DNA of 62,092 nt from UBA6168 sp964573725 (GTDB lineage Bacteria; Bacteroidota; Bacteroidia; Chitinophagales; Saprospiraceae): assembly GCA_964573725.1 (NCBI GenBank), contig CAZNLJ010000028.1, forward strand, positions 1 through 62,092. Direction: 5' to 3'. Positions 8,667-17,956 of the stretch are shown here, one piece after another. Numbering within the stretch: the first letter of the stretch is position 1; each line of letters opens with the position of its first letter. The notes below the pieces were generated by a model. The model made no database searches and had not been told where the DNA came from. It worked only from the letters and a program-made list of their open reading frames with translations. The position numbers and the translations under genes were made by a program.

Positions 8667-9257
8667 TCAATCCCAGATGCCCTCCCCCTGCCAAATGATC
8701 TTTCCCTTGGACAAGCGTTGCAGGTATCCGATGTGGCAATCGTCCTGCGGATCGCCTTTCGTCTCGCATATGACGTTCCCCTCACAATCGAAAAGGTAGG
8801 ACACCGGAACCGCTTCGTAATAATACGCCCACCGGCTGCCCAATTTGTACTTGATGATGCGGGTCGCATTGAGCCGGTCCACCGCACGGTCCATCCAGGG
8901 TACCTCGAACGGGTTGGTGGTATCGACGCAACCCCGGACGGATGGCGCCTCCGACGGCAGTACCCGGTACCGGACCACCGTCACCCTGGCATCCGCCAGC
9001 AGACAGGCCGGCACCCCGGCGGACAGCTCCCGGTATGTCAACCGGACGGATGTACCGGTCCCGATTTCCGCCCCCGTATCCGGACGGTCCGGCTCCAACA
9101 GCCGCCCATCCGGCAACCGGAACAGACGGCCGCAACCCTCCGTCCCCTCGAATACCTCCACGACCGCCGTCCCGACGACGGCTTTCCCCCCGTTCGGCCT
9201 TATCAGGCAACTGTGACAAAACAGCGTCGTTCCGATGACAAAAATCAGGCTTTTCAT
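8667..9257 (-). CDS. Hypothetical lipoprotein
   Basis: A 196-residue protein of unknown function. It starts with a hydrophobic signal ending in a cysteine (TTLFCHSC, residues 10-17), so it is a likely lipoprotein. The C-terminal half (about 115-196) looks like the conserved part, with PWMDRAVDRLN, GSRWAYYYEAVPVSYLFDCEGNV cut here into short readable pieces, and the ending KIIWQGEG. Internal cysteines in DCEGNVICETKG and DDCHIG could form disulfides. The ATG at 9257 was chosen because the signal sequence begins there. It lies upstream of ruvB on the same strand (50 bp), possibly co-transcribed, but no functional link is apparent. Confidence 0.65.
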   Translation of the reverse strand: MKSLIFVIGTTLFCHSCLIRPNGGKAVVGTAVVEVFEGTEGCGRLFRLPDGRLLEPDRPDTGAEIGTGTSVRLTYRELSAGVPACLLADARVTVVRYRVLPSEAPSVRGCVDTTNPFEVPWMDRAVDRLNATRIIKYKLGSRWAYYYEAVPVSYLFDCEGNVICETKGDPQDDCHIGYLQRLSKGKIIWQGEGIWD

Positions 9258-9313
9258 GCAAAAACATATTGAATTATTGAATCCGCCGGCTACCTGAATA
9301 CAGGGCCAAATCA

Positions 9314-9321
9314 TACCTTTG
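9314..9321 (+). promoter_or_regulatory. -7 element TACCTTTG for icd
   Basis: TACCTTTG matches TAnnTTTG and lies about 140 bp upstream of the icd start, implying a leader of about 135 nt. A TTG-containing stretch lies further upstream near 9275, but the spacing is longer than usual. Confidence 0.45.
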
Positions 9322-9461
9322 CGCCGGTTCCCCACCTTTCCCGCCCTTCGTTCCGGACCTCCCGGGTCCGTCGCCGCATGCCGGCATCCGGCGGCATCGG
9401 TCGGTAACCGGGCATCCCGACTTGCCCGTCACATACCTACGTATTTCAAACCTTTCAAGTC

Positions 9462-10727
9462 ATGACAGGAACAAAAGTAAAGATTACCAAAGGTAAATTA
9501 AAAGTGCCGAACGACCCCATCATTCCCTTTATCGAAGGGGATGGTATCGGTCCGGATATCTGGGCAGCCTCCGTCCGTGTTTTCGACGCTGCGGTCGAAA
9601 AAGCCTTCGGCGGGAAGAAGAAGGTCTTCTGGAAGGAAGTCCTCGCCGGCGAAAAAGCTTTTGAACAGACCGGCAGCTGGCTGCCCCAAGCTACCCTCGA
9701 CACGATCTCCGAATACCTGGTCGCCATCAAAGGCCCCCTGACGACGCCGGTCGGCGGCGGCATCCGCTCCCTCAATGTGGCGCTGCGCCAGGAACTCGAC
9801 CTGTATGCCTGCGTCCGCCCCGTGCAATACTTCCGCGGGGTGCCCTCGCCGGTACGGCAACCCCAGTTGGTGGACATGGTCATCTTTCGCGAAAATACCG
9901 AGGATATCTACGCAGGCATCGAATACCTCGCCGGTACACCGGAATGCGACAAACTCCTGAATTTCCTGCAGCAGGAGATGAACGTCAGGAAAATCCGCTT
10001 CCCCAACTCCTCCTCCTTCGGCATCAAACCGGTCTCGGTAGAAGGAACGGAACGCCTGGTGAAAAGTGCCATCCGCTACGCCATCGCCCAAAAACGCGAC
10101 AGCGTGACGCTCGTCCACAAGGGCAATATCATGAAATTCACCGAGGGCAAGTTCAAGGAATGGGGCTATGCCGTCGCGGAACGGGAATTCGGTGACCAGG
10201 TCTTCACCTGGGCCCAGTACGACCGTATCGCCGCGGAAAGCGGGAAGGATGCCGCCAACCAGGCCCAAAAATCCGCCCTGGAAAACGGCGCCGTCCTCAT
10301 CAAGGATGTCATCGCAGACGCTTTCCTCCAGCAAATCATCCTCCGTCCGGATGAATATTCCGTCATCGCCACCCTGAACCTCAACGGCGATTATATCTCC
10401 GATGCCCTCGCCGCACAGGTCGGCGGTATCGGGATCGCCCCGGGTGCGAACATCAATTACGAATCCGGACACGCCATCTTCGAAGCCACCCACGGCACTG
10501 CTCCCAAGTATGCCGGCCTGGATAAGGTCAATCCCAGCTCCGTCATCCTCTCCGGGGAAATGATGTTCCGCTACCTGGGCTGGACCAAAGCCGCCAACCT
10601 CATCCTCAAGGGGGTCAAAGGTGCCATCCGCAAGAAACGGGTCACCTACGACTTCGAACGGCTCATGACCGGCGCCACCTTGCTCAAATGCTCTGAATTC
10701 GGCGACGAAATCATCGCCAATATGTAA
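9462..10727 (+). CDS. icd: NADP-dependent isocitrate dehydrogenase
   Basis: A 421-residue homodimeric isocitrate dehydrogenase of the E. coli type, converting isocitrate to 2-oxoglutarate and CO2 in the TCA cycle. Visible landmarks are FIEGDGIGPDIW (from residue 23), the substrate-binding GGIRSLNVALRQ, IFRENTEDIYAG, VHKGNIMKFTEG, NGDYISDALAAQVGG and THGTAPKYAG. The Lys-Tyr after the TAP motif and Tyr/Arg in VTYDFERLM are the residues that select NADP over NAD in this family (established knowledge). The serine in GGIRSLN corresponds to the regulatory phosphosite of E. coli Icd. It is monocistronic, between a -7 element at 9314 and a strong terminator at 10796. Confidence 0.96.
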   Translation: MTGTKVKITKGKLKVPNDPIIPFIEGDGIGPDIWAASVRVFDAAVEKAFGGKKKVFWKEVLAGEKAFEQTGSWLPQATLDTISEYLVAIKGPLTTPVGGGIRSLNVALRQELDLYACVRPVQYFRGVPSPVRQPQLVDMVIFRENTEDIYAGIEYLAGTPECDKLLNFLQQEMNVRKIRFPNSSSFGIKPVSVEGTERLVKSAIRYAIAQKRDSVTLVHKGNIMKFTEGKFKEWGYAVAEREFGDQVFTWAQYDRIAAESGKDAANQAQKSALENGAVLIKDVIADAFLQQIILRPDEYSVIATLNLNGDYISDALAAQVGGIGIAPGANINYESGHAIFEATHGTAPKYAGLDKVNPSSVILSGEMMFRYLGWTKAANLILKGVKGAIRKKRVTYDFERLMTGATLLKCSEFGDEIIANM

Positions 10728-10795
10728 GGCCGGAGCGGATTTCCCTCCCGGAATAATCCTTCCCGCGGACCCGCTCCGTCGGAAATCCTCCTGAC

Positions 10796-10833
10796 AAAGC
10801 CCGTGCGCCGGACAAGCGCACGGGCTTTCTTTT
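10796..10833. terminator. Terminator between icd and the methyltransferase gene
   Basis: AAAGCCCGTGCGC (10796-10808) pairs over 13 bp with GCGCACGGGCTTT (10816-10828), with a 7-nt loop and TCTTTTA after it. It ends icd and, through the A-tract on the other side, probably also the convergent methyltransferase transcript. Confidence 0.85.
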
Positions 10834-11001
10834 ACCGCGCTTCTCCCGGTGCCTCCTTACCCAACCGGTCCTGTACGCGCCCGGCCCGCAATCCCGCTCC
10901 TATCCGGACCGGAAGCATACCTGTCGACCAAATCCTGTCATACCGGCGCCCCGGCCAAGGCAGGAAATACCCCGGGAGACAAGCGCCTTTTCCGGATTCC
11001 C

Positions 11002-11817
11002 TCACCACCATCCGATCCGCCAGGGCTTCCAGGTCCACGGACACAAATCGTAATGCGCCGCCCCCGGGTGGATCGGGCTGAAAAAAACAATGCCCAGGTG
11101 GTACAAGTCGATGGAAACGTGCACCGCAGGGTGTCCCCGGATGATGTCCCAGGCCGCCTCCATCTCCGCAGACCAATGGATGTCGTCGAACACGAACACA
11201 CTCCCGGCATGGGCCAGCGGCAGGCATTGCTCGAAATAGGCGAGGGTCGGCTCAAACCGGTGGTTGCCGTCCACGAAGAGATAATCAAGCGACGGCATGC
11301 CGGCCAATACCTGCGGCAAGGTCTCCCGAAAGGCGCCCTGCACCAGGTTCACGTTTTTCAAACCCAAATGCCGGAAAGTGACCGCCGCCTGTGCCGCCAC
11401 ATTCGGACAGCCTTCCAAGGTAACCAACGTATGCGGTGTGGCCATCGCCTGGTAAGCCGCAGATATCCCCAAGGACGTACCCAACTCCAACAAGGTCCGC
11501 GGCTTGTAATGGTGTACCAGCCGGAACAACAGCCGACAAGTGTACGGATGGCTCGCACTGCCCCGCGCAATGTCCGCAACCGTACGCTCGCGACCCCGGT
11601 CGACCCGGGAACCCGCCCCGTAGTCCACCACCTCCAGCCGGGTGCGATTACCCCGCAAGCCATGCCGGTACCGCTCCACTTCCGAATAGGCATAGAAATG
11701 CCGGTCGTCTTCCAACACCTGCCGAACAAAATCGAAAACAAACGGGGAATGGATGTCGTATTCCGTCCTTCCTCGGACATACCAGGTCAACAGGCTTCGT
11801 ATACGTTGTACCAACAT
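11002..11817 (-). CDS. Class I SAM-dependent methyltransferase (O-methyltransferase-like)
   Basis: A 271-residue Rossmann-type methyltransferase. The SAM-binding motif I is LLELGTSLGISAAY; an acidic motif VTLEGCPN follows, then DYLFVDGNHRFEPT and VFVFDDIHWSAEME. These patterns match small O-methyltransferase-like proteins (methyltransf_24 type), and the DD-H residues could bind a metal. The substrate is unknown. The N-terminal 90 residues (DIHSPFVFDFVRQVLEDD and an Arg-rich segment) are seen in Bacteroidota homologues. The ATG at 11817 is preferred over a TTG six codons upstream. It is convergent with icd, with no partner gene. Confidence 0.72.
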   Translation of the reverse strand: MLVQRIRSLLTWYVRGRTEYDIHSPFVFDFVRQVLEDDRHFYAYSEVERYRHGLRGNRTRLEVVDYGAGSRVDRGRERTVADIARGSASHPYTCRLLFRLVHHYKPRTLLELGTSLGISAAYQAMATPHTLVTLEGCPNVAAQAAVTFRHLGLKNVNLVQGAFRETLPQVLAGMPSLDYLFVDGNHRFEPTLAYFEQCLPLAHAGSVFVFDDIHWSAEMEAAWDIIRGHPAVHVSIDLYHLGIVFFSPIHPGAAHYDLCPWTWKPWRIGWW

Positions 11818-12179
11818 GATCAGGTATTGGGACAAAGGCCTGTCGGATTCGAGAAACCAGGACCGCCAGCCGGCTCCTGAGACCCCGCTTCGGTGGCCCT
11901 TCCCGCCGCATGCCGTCGTCTTGTGACAATCGAACCCGATGTTGCGCTCGATTACCGGCCGTGGAGGATTCCACGACCATCCGCTCCTGCCCGGCTCCTG
12001 GGCATATCCGGGCGGAGATTTTCAAAAAATATGGGTGGCCTACGTTCCTACCGCCAATAACAGGCGGGCCCGACTCGTTAAGAGTTAGATTCCCCCGGTG
12101 TGTGGGCAAGTACCGTCCTCCCCCCTGCCCGCCGATACGTAAACAGCGCTTTCTTATGCATTTGACCGATATTGCCCGC
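11818..12179. other. Divergent intergenic region
   Basis: About 360 bases between the methyltransferase (minus) and the small outer-membrane protein (plus). The part from 12020 to 12080 is AT-richer and probably holds the promoters, but I see no exact TAnnTTTG in either direction and no gene. Confidence 0.4.
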
Positions 12180-12761
12180 ATGAATAAACTCATCCTGACA
12201 GCTGTCCTGCTCACCTGTGGGCACTTTTCGGAGGCCCAGTCTTTCATCACCTGTGCCGGCCTGCGGATGGGTACCGACTGGGGCTTGTCCGTCCGGCAAC
12301 GTATCGCCCCGCACCTTTCCCTGGAAGGTATCCTCCAGTCCAGCCTGGTCCGGAAGGAATCGATGGTCTCCCTGCTGGCCACCCACCATTTTCCGGTCCT
12401 CCACAAGGGCATCAACCTGTATATGGGGGGTGGACTCCACAGGGGCTGGCTGGATACACCCACCGGTTCGGAAAAACCGGAGGACCCTTTCGGGATCAGC
12501 CTCATCGGCGGCGCGGAACTGACCCTGGCGCGACTCAACATTTCCTATGATGTCAAGCCGGCCGTCAACCTCCACGGCGGAGCGCAGGCCTTCTATCTCC
12601 AAAGCGGACTCTCCGTGCGGTACGTCTTGCTCAATGACCGGGATATCCGACAACATCAACGGAGAAAGGAACGGGATCGGAAGAAAGCGGCGCGGAAGCA
12701 GCGACTTGAGGATTTGAAAGGAAGACTCCCTTTCCGCACATCCGGAGACATCGGGGGATGA
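12180..12761 (+). CDS. Putative outer-membrane beta-barrel protein
   Basis: A 193-residue exported protein with no recognised family. Residues 1-20 form a signal peptide (MNKLILTAVLLTCGHFSEAQ). The body has alternating hydrophobic/polar strands typical of small outer-membrane barrels (for example GLSVRQRIAPHLSLEGILQS and GGAELTLARLNISYDVK). The tail after residue 155 is highly charged (QRRKERDRKKAARKQRLED) and probably periplasmic or unfolded. The ATG at 12180 gives the signal peptide at once. It ends 30 bp from the convergent lipoprotein gene. Function unknown. Confidence 0.6.
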   Translation: MNKLILTAVLLTCGHFSEAQSFITCAGLRMGTDWGLSVRQRIAPHLSLEGILQSSLVRKESMVSLLATHHFPVLHKGINLYMGGGLHRGWLDTPTGSEKPEDPFGISLIGGAELTLARLNISYDVKPAVNLHGGAQAFYLQSGLSVRYVLLNDRDIRQHQRRKERDRKKAARKQRLEDLKGRLPFRTSGDIGG

Positions 12762-12791
12762 AACGCCCCGTACATCCCGACCGCCCTGCGG

Positions 12792-13226
12792 TCATTCGAG
12801 GGTGATGACGGTCTGGTAATCAATCGGGCCGGCCTCCGCTTCCTCGGTAATTATCCCTTTGCGAATCACCAGCTTGCCGGCTTCCAGACGGCCGTACACG
12901 ATGTCGCCCGTACCGGCCCACCATCCCAACAGGGCCGTCAGGGCATCCGCCGGCACTTGGTACTGTCCGTATTCATCCGGTGCCAGTGCCCCACAATTGA
13001 GCAGGTCGGCCACCTTGATCGATTTCTCCCGCATGACGACAAACACCTCGTGCTCGGGTGCCCCGAGCGTGTTGTCCTGTACCGCGGCCGGTTGGCAGTA
13101 CATTCGGATATCGGCCGCCACCAACGGCTCCCCGGTACCGGCAGGGATTTTCTGCGACCCGTCCTGACAGGACCAACAGGCCGCCGCCCATAACAGTAAT
13201 CCGATGCGCAAACCGTATCTTTTCAT
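12792..13226 (-). CDS. Hypothetical small lipoprotein
   Basis: A 144-residue protein with a lipoprotein signal (LLLWAAACWSC; lipobox cysteine at residue 20). The mature part shows no motif I can assign. It is rich in short strands (IVYGRLEAGKLVIRKGII) and ends DYQTVITLE. Function unknown. It is convergent with the small outer-membrane protein gene, and its 5' end faces a 109-bp spacer before the small membrane protein gene on the same strand. Confidence 0.55.
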   Translation of the reverse strand: MKRYGLRIGLLLWAAACWSCQDGSQKIPAGTGEPLVAADIRMYCQPAAVQDNTLGAPEHEVFVVMREKSIKVADLLNCGALAPDEYGQYQVPADALTALLGWWAGTGDIVYGRLEAGKLVIRKGIITEEAEAGPIDYQTVITLE

Positions 13227-13335
13227 GGCCGGATGTTTTTGCTTGATTTGTGATGCAATATTACGAAGGACTTCACAAATTGCCCGCAGCCTCCTGCAAG
13301 CTCCTTGGTAGCCAAAGGTGCCGCCGGCCTGTTCC

Positions 13336-13521
13336 TCATGAACGCCAATTGCTCCACCACATCACGGCACTGAACAACAGGAGGGCATGGCCGACGTACA
13401 TGTTCAGCATATGGCCGAATTCTTTCTCGCTGGTGCTGGACAAGGCAATCCCCACCAACAACACGCCGGCAAGAAAGAAGAACAATCCGATGATGAAGCG
13501 CAGGTCGCTGAATTTTTGCAT
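13336..13521 (-). CDS. Small two-helix membrane protein
   Basis: A 61-residue protein with two hydrophobic segments, FIIGLFFFLAGVLLVGIAL (about 8-26) and MYVGHALLLFSAVMWW (about 39-54). The ATG at 13521 (MQKFSDLRF) was chosen because homologous small proteins start there; an upstream in-frame GTG would add 13 charged residues. It lies 76 bp downstream of the solute:sodium symporter on the same strand. Small membrane proteins placed just after sodium symporters are common in Bacteroidota and may help the transporter (inference). Confidence 0.55.
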   Translation of the reverse strand: MQKFSDLRFIIGLFFFLAGVLLVGIALSSTSEKEFGHMLNMYVGHALLLFSAVMWWSNWRS

Positions 13522-13597
13522 GACTTTTCCTTTTGTAGGGACCGGCCATACCGGGACCATCCCGTTCCGGCCGGCCGGAACCGGCAGCCCCCGGTAC

Positions 13598-15265
13598 TCA
13601 GGCGAAATAAAGGTTCAGGGCGATGCAGAGCAAGACAACACCGGCCGCCAGCACCATGGGCCGACGATACCAGGCGGTTTCCTGTGCATCCTCCGCTTCC
13701 CGGACCGGGGTCAGCCCGTACACCAGTCCACGCAGGGATTCCACCGGCATCGGGCGCGTCAGGTAACTCACCAGGATGGTCAGGATGATATTGGAAAAGA
13801 AAGCGATCCACGCGATGTGGAAGGCCTGGCTGAGCCCGGACCCGAAGGTGTGGACCGGAGCGATCCATCCCCCCTTGCCCTCGGCGACACTGAGTCCGTG
13901 CACCAAGGCGGCGGCGAGCGTACCGCCCGACAAGCCGGCAAAGGCACCGTGACCGGTCGCCCTTTTCCAGAACATACCCAGCAGGAAGGTCGCGAACAGC
14001 GGCGCATTGACAAAGCTGAACACCACTTGCAGGAAATCGTTGATGTTGTTGAAACTGGCCGCCATATAAGCGACCGCCACCGAAGCGATGATACCGACGA
14101 CCGTCGTTATTTTCCCGACCTTGAGGTAGTGCGCATCGCTGGCCTCCCGGACAAAATACGGCTGGTAAATGTCGAAGGTCCAGATGGTGTTGAAGGCGGT
14201 GACGTTGCCGGCCACACCGGACATGAAGGAGGCCAGCAGGGCCGTCAATCCGATGCCGAGCAAGCCCTCCGGATAATAATGCGCAATCAGGGAGGGCAAT
14301 GCCATGTTGTAATCCGGCCCCCCGTCCGCACCGTTCGGAATGGCATAATCCGGTACGACCTGGGGTAAGGCCACCGCAATCAGGCCCGGAAAGACCACCA
14401 CGAATGGCATGAGCATCTTCGGTACGGCCGCAATGATGGGCGTCTTCCGGGCGGCGGACAAACTTCGGGCGATCATCGCCCGCTGGACCACCAAAAAATC
14501 GGTACACCAATAACCGAAGGACATGGCCAGGCCCAGGCCCATCACCATGCTCCAGGTATCCACCCCCATCAGGTTGTCCCCGGCATCGCCCATGTATCTC
14601 CAGGAGGAGGTCATCTGCGAAGGCAGTTGGGCGACGATCCCATCCCAACCGCCCACCTGATGCAACCCGATGAACACCACCGGCGCAATACCCAGTACGA
14701 TCAGAAAAAACTGCAGGACCTCATTGTAGACGGCACTGGTCAGCCCGCCCATGAAAATGTATACCATCACGATACCGGCCGACAACAGGATGGAAAGGTC
14801 GAAATCCCAGCCCAGGATGATTTCCAGCAACCTCGCCAGTACGAACATCGAAATCCCGGAGGAAAAGATCGTCATCGCAGCGAAACTCATGGCATTCAGG
14901 CTCCTGGTCTTTTCATCGAATCGCAGCTTGAGGTATTCCGGCACGGAACGGACCTGGCTTCCATAATAAAAGGGCATCATCAGGATTCCCAGGAACAACA
15001 TGGCAGGCACCGCACCCAGCCAGTAGAAATGGCTGGTGAGCATGCCGTACTTGGCACCGGAGGCGGCCATGCCGATGACCTCCTGGGCTCCCAGGTTGGC
15101 GGAAATGAATGCCAGGCTGGTGATCCAAAGGGGGATGGAACGCCCGCTCATCAGGAAATCATTGCTGGAGCGGACGTTCCGCTTGATGAGCCACCCGACG
15201 GCCACCACGAAAATGAAGTACAGGCCGATGATCAGGTAGTCGGCGGTGTGCAGGTTGATATGCAT
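13598..15265 (-). CDS. Solute:sodium symporter (SSF/SGLT-type)
   Basis: A 555-residue transporter of the sodium:solute symporter family with about 13-14 membrane helices. Family landmarks are NDFLMSGRSIPLWITSLAFISANLGAQEV (only the GRSIP and SANLGAQE cores are diagnostic), FGYWCTDFLVVQRAMIARS and LPSLIAHYYPEGLLGIGLTA. The pattern fits the SGLT-like sugar/inositol branch. The ATG at 15265 begins MHINLHTADYLIIGLY directly at the first helix. The neighbours are a small membrane protein (downstream) and an aldo/keto reductase (upstream, 59 bp), suggesting uptake and oxidation/reduction of a sugar (inference). Confidence 0.85.
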   Translation of the reverse strand: MHINLHTADYLIIGLYFIFVVAVGWLIKRNVRSSNDFLMSGRSIPLWITSLAFISANLGAQEVIGMAASGAKYGMLTSHFYWLGAVPAMLFLGILMMPFYYGSQVRSVPEYLKLRFDEKTRSLNAMSFAAMTIFSSGISMFVLARLLEIILGWDFDLSILLSAGIVMVYIFMGGLTSAVYNEVLQFFLIVLGIAPVVFIGLHQVGGWDGIVAQLPSQMTSSWRYMGDAGDNLMGVDTWSMVMGLGLAMSFGYWCTDFLVVQRAMIARSLSAARKTPIIAAVPKMLMPFVVVFPGLIAVALPQVVPDYAIPNGADGGPDYNMALPSLIAHYYPEGLLGIGLTALLASFMSGVAGNVTAFNTIWTFDIYQPYFVREASDAHYLKVGKITTVVGIIASVAVAYMAASFNNINDFLQVVFSFVNAPLFATFLLGMFWKRATGHGAFAGLSGGTLAAALVHGLSVAEGKGGWIAPVHTFGSGLSQAFHIAWIAFFSNIILTILVSYLTRPMPVESLRGLVYGLTPVREAEDAQETAWYRRPMVLAAGVVLLCIALNLYFA

Positions 15266-15324
15266 CTTTCGTTTTGTTTAGATGATGGGCTGACGGGGTC
15301 CGTGCGGCGGAGCGGGTGCCGCAT

Positions 15325-16296
15325 TCATTGCGACCATTCGGTCGGTTTCCGGTCCCACCGGTGGGCCCGCAAGGCCCCGATGGTCTCCCCGGCCAGCCCC
15401 CGCCCGTCACTGCATCCGATGTTCATCTCCACATGCCGGGTCCTCCGCATGCCCGGAATGGTGGTATGCACATCCGGATGGCTCAGGATGAAGCGGATGG
15501 CCATTTCCGGCAGGGTCATACCGGGCGGCACGACCGGCCGGAGTGCATCCGCCCGCTCGACGCTGGCATGGAGATTCTCCGGCACAAAGTAGGTGCCCCG
15601 CCAGTCCCCTTCCGGAAATACGGTATCCTTGGTCAGGGTTCCGGTCAGGGTCCCCTCGTCAAAGGGCACCCGGGCAATGACGCCGATATCCAATTGGCGG
15701 CACAGGGGGAACAGGTTGTCCTCGGGTTGTTGGTCGAAGATATTGTAGATGACCTGTACGGCGTCGATCAAACCCGTGCGGAGGGTTTCGAGGCTGTTGT
15801 CGGGCTCCCAACGGTTGATGCTGATCCCCCAATGGGCGACCTTGCCTTCATGGGTCAGTTGCCGGATGGTCTCCTTCCATTCGTCCCGTTCCGACCAGGC
15901 ATCTTCCCAGACATGGAACTGCATCAGGTCGATCTGTTCCACACCCAGGTTCCGCAGGCTTCTTTCGACATATTCCCGGATATACCCGGAGGGAAATACG
16001 GACTCCAGGGTAAAATGGGATTGCGAGGGCCATTTGCGGTTCATGGGCGGAATCTTGGAGGCGGTGTACAGCCGCTTGTCGGGATAGCGCCGCAAAACCT
16101 GCCCCAGGACCTGCTCGCTGGCGCCGTCCCCATATGCCCAGGCCGTATCGAAGAAATTACAGCCCAGGTCGACCGATCGGTCCAGCGCTTCCAGCACTTC
16201 CCCCCGGTCCGTATCTTTCCAGGCGACCAAACCCCACATCCCGTAGCCGATTTCGCCGACCTGCCAACCGGTCCGACCGAATCTTCTTTGTTCCAT
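15325..16296 (-). CDS. Aldo/keto reductase (sugar-reductase type)
   Basis: A 323-residue TIM-barrel oxidoreductase that uses NADPH to reduce carbonyls. The catalytic tetrad is readable as Asp/Tyr in FFDTAWAYGDGASE, Lys in YTASKIPP and His in DLMQFHVWED. It resembles the YajO/IolS-like AKR branch often next to sugar transporters. The ATG at 16296 (MEQRRFGRTGWQV) was chosen because the conserved N-terminus begins there; the frame is open to 16368 with a GTG. Upstream is a 51-nt hairpin (16318-16368). It is transcribed toward the symporter and probably shares its function. Confidence 0.82.
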   Translation of the reverse strand: MEQRRFGRTGWQVGEIGYGMWGLVAWKDTDRGEVLEALDRSVDLGCNFFDTAWAYGDGASEQVLGQVLRRYPDKRLYTASKIPPMNRKWPSQSHFTLESVFPSGYIREYVERSLRNLGVEQIDLMQFHVWEDAWSERDEWKETIRQLTHEGKVAHWGISINRWEPDNSLETLRTGLIDAVQVIYNIFDQQPEDNLFPLCRQLDIGVIARVPFDEGTLTGTLTKDTVFPEGDWRGTYFVPENLHASVERADALRPVVPPGMTLPEMAIRFILSHPDVHTTIPGMRRTRHVEMNIGCSDGRGLAGETIGALRAHRWDRKPTEWSQ

Positions 16297-16732
16297 TTTT
16301 GTTTCGTTGGAGGAGACGTGCTTTCCTGGGTTCCGGTCCCCATCGGTGGCCGAGATCCGGGAAAGCACCCCTCCCTGTGAATGCCAGGTTGTTTACCAGC
16401 TCGAAATTTAGGAATATTGTCGGGGTTATTACCGGTTGCGGGAAAAAAATCCTGCACCGGGCCGGGCATCCGGGAAGATATGCCCGGGCTGGCAACCGGC
16501 CCGAAAAAGGGCGGGGATGCAAGACCTGTCGACCTTTGGCCGACGGCGGTCGGGCCGCTCCGGGACCATGTGAAGGGTACTTCGGTGAGAATGGCCGCCC
16601 AACCGCATGGCGGCAAATGCCCGGCATCGACCTGAAGGAGCCGGGCAAGGATATGCGTTTGTGCCGTTCCGGATGCCGCCACCGGTTGCGACAAGGCTTG
16701 TCGATATGATCCCTTCCGCACAATCCCTCAAG
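16297..16732. other. Divergent intergenic region with leader hairpin
   Basis: About 435 bases without a gene, between the aldo/keto reductase (minus) and the DUF3810 gene (plus). GTGCTTTCC (16318-16326) pairs with GGAAAGCAC (16360-16368), making a stem-loop about 22 nt before the reductase ATG on the minus strand. An AT-richer core near 16395-16450 may hold the promoters; no exact -7 match was found. Confidence 0.4.
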
Positions 16733-17833
16733 ATGGAACGAAAACAAGGAAGCGGATGGCATCCGCATGGTTGGTGTCTGGCAGCCGGAATCCTCAGCCT
16801 GGTGGTGATTCGGTTCCTGCCGGCGCCGTTGGTGGAGACGTACTACAGTCGGGGTGTGTATCCGGAAATGCGGACCATCCTGGGCGGCATGGTGGACGGA
16901 CTGCGCTTCCCCGCCATTTACCTGTTCCTCGGCCTGTTCTTGACAGGCTGGGGCTGGAGCCTCCGCAAGGCCTGGCGACCGGAAGGACGGCCACGCGTCC
17001 GTGGAGCGAGGTTGGTGCGGATCACACTGGCTTGGTTGGGCGGCTGCATCCTGCTGTTCCAGTTGGCCTGGGGGATCAATTACCGGCGGGTTCCCCTGGA
17101 ACATACCATCGGGATCGCTCCCCCACCCCTGGACTCCGCCACCTTGCGGCAGGTGCTGAACCAACGCACGGAAGCACTTGTCACCTTGCGGTCACAAATC
17201 CGGCCGCAGGACGATCGGCCCATCGAGAAATGGCCCTATTCTCCCGATCAGGTGGTGGATACGGTCCGTGCCTCTCTTCGGGAGGTATTGACCGCCTTGG
17301 GTTATCCGGCACAGGCGCCGGTATCGGTCAGACTGCTTCGCCCGGAGGGTATCCTTTTACACATCGGGACGGCGGGATTCTATCTGCCTTACACCGGGGA
17401 AGGCCATGTGGATGCGGGGCTGCATGCCTTGCAACTCCCTTTCGTCATGGCGCATGAAATGGCTCACGGATACGGTTTCGGCGATGAGGGCAGCTGCAAC
17501 TTCCTGGCTTGGCTGGCCTGCCTGCAAAACCGGGACCCCTGGGTCCGGTATGCCGGGCAACTATCCTGTTGGCGCTATCTTGCAGCGGCCTATCGGGAAG
17601 CAAGCCCGGCAGGCAGCGAGGAATTCCGGCGGCACTTGCCCGACGGCATCCGGGCCGACCTCTCCGCCGTGCAGGTACAGATGGACCGCTTCCCGGATAT
17701 TTTCCCTGCCCTGCGGGATGCTTTCTATGAGCGCTATTTGCAGGCACAGGGGATTGAGGAGGGCCTGCTCAGCTATGACAAACTCGTGTGGATGTCCGTG
17801 GCCTGGCAGGCACGACGGCCCTTGCCGGATTGA
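16733..17833 (+). CDS. DUF3810 membrane protein with HExxH motif
   Basis: A 366-residue protein of the DUF3810 family, found mainly in Bacteroidota and Firmicutes. Three hydrophobic segments lie in the first 150 residues (around 15-30, 62-80 and 100-118). They are followed by a soluble domain with MAHEMAHGYGFGDEGSCNF, whose HEMAH fits the zinc-metalloprotease HExxH pattern with a possible third ligand in the following DEG. Proteolytic activity is an inference from this motif; the family is uncharacterised as far as I know. The start is either the ATG at 16733 or one nine codons upstream at 16706; both give the same protein core. It stands alone, before a repeat element. Confidence 0.75.
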   Translation: MERKQGSGWHPHGWCLAAGILSLVVIRFLPAPLVETYYSRGVYPEMRTILGGMVDGLRFPAIYLFLGLFLTGWGWSLRKAWRPEGRPRVRGARLVRITLAWLGGCILLFQLAWGINYRRVPLEHTIGIAPPPLDSATLRQVLNQRTEALVTLRSQIRPQDDRPIEKWPYSPDQVVDTVRASLREVLTALGYPAQAPVSVRLLRPEGILLHIGTAGFYLPYTGEGHVDAGLHALQLPFVMAHEMAHGYGFGDEGSCNFLAWLACLQNRDPWVRYAGQLSCWRYLAAAYREASPAGSEEFRRHLPDGIRADLSAVQVQMDRFPDIFPALRDAFYERYLQAQGIEEGLLSYDKLVWMSVAWQARRPLPD

Positions 17834-17956
17834 TCGCCGCGAAAAACTCGCCTTTCCCGCTGGGCCATTGAGTTTCCCGACCCTTTCAAACCAAACTCGC
17901 TTTCCAGGTATCCAAACCAAGTTGTCCGAACGACCCGTCTGTCGCATCCTTCGCAA

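Noticed and set aside
16297..16368. GTG start of the aldo/keto reductase at 16368
   Set aside because: The 24 extra residues are unlike the family and come from the leader hairpin.
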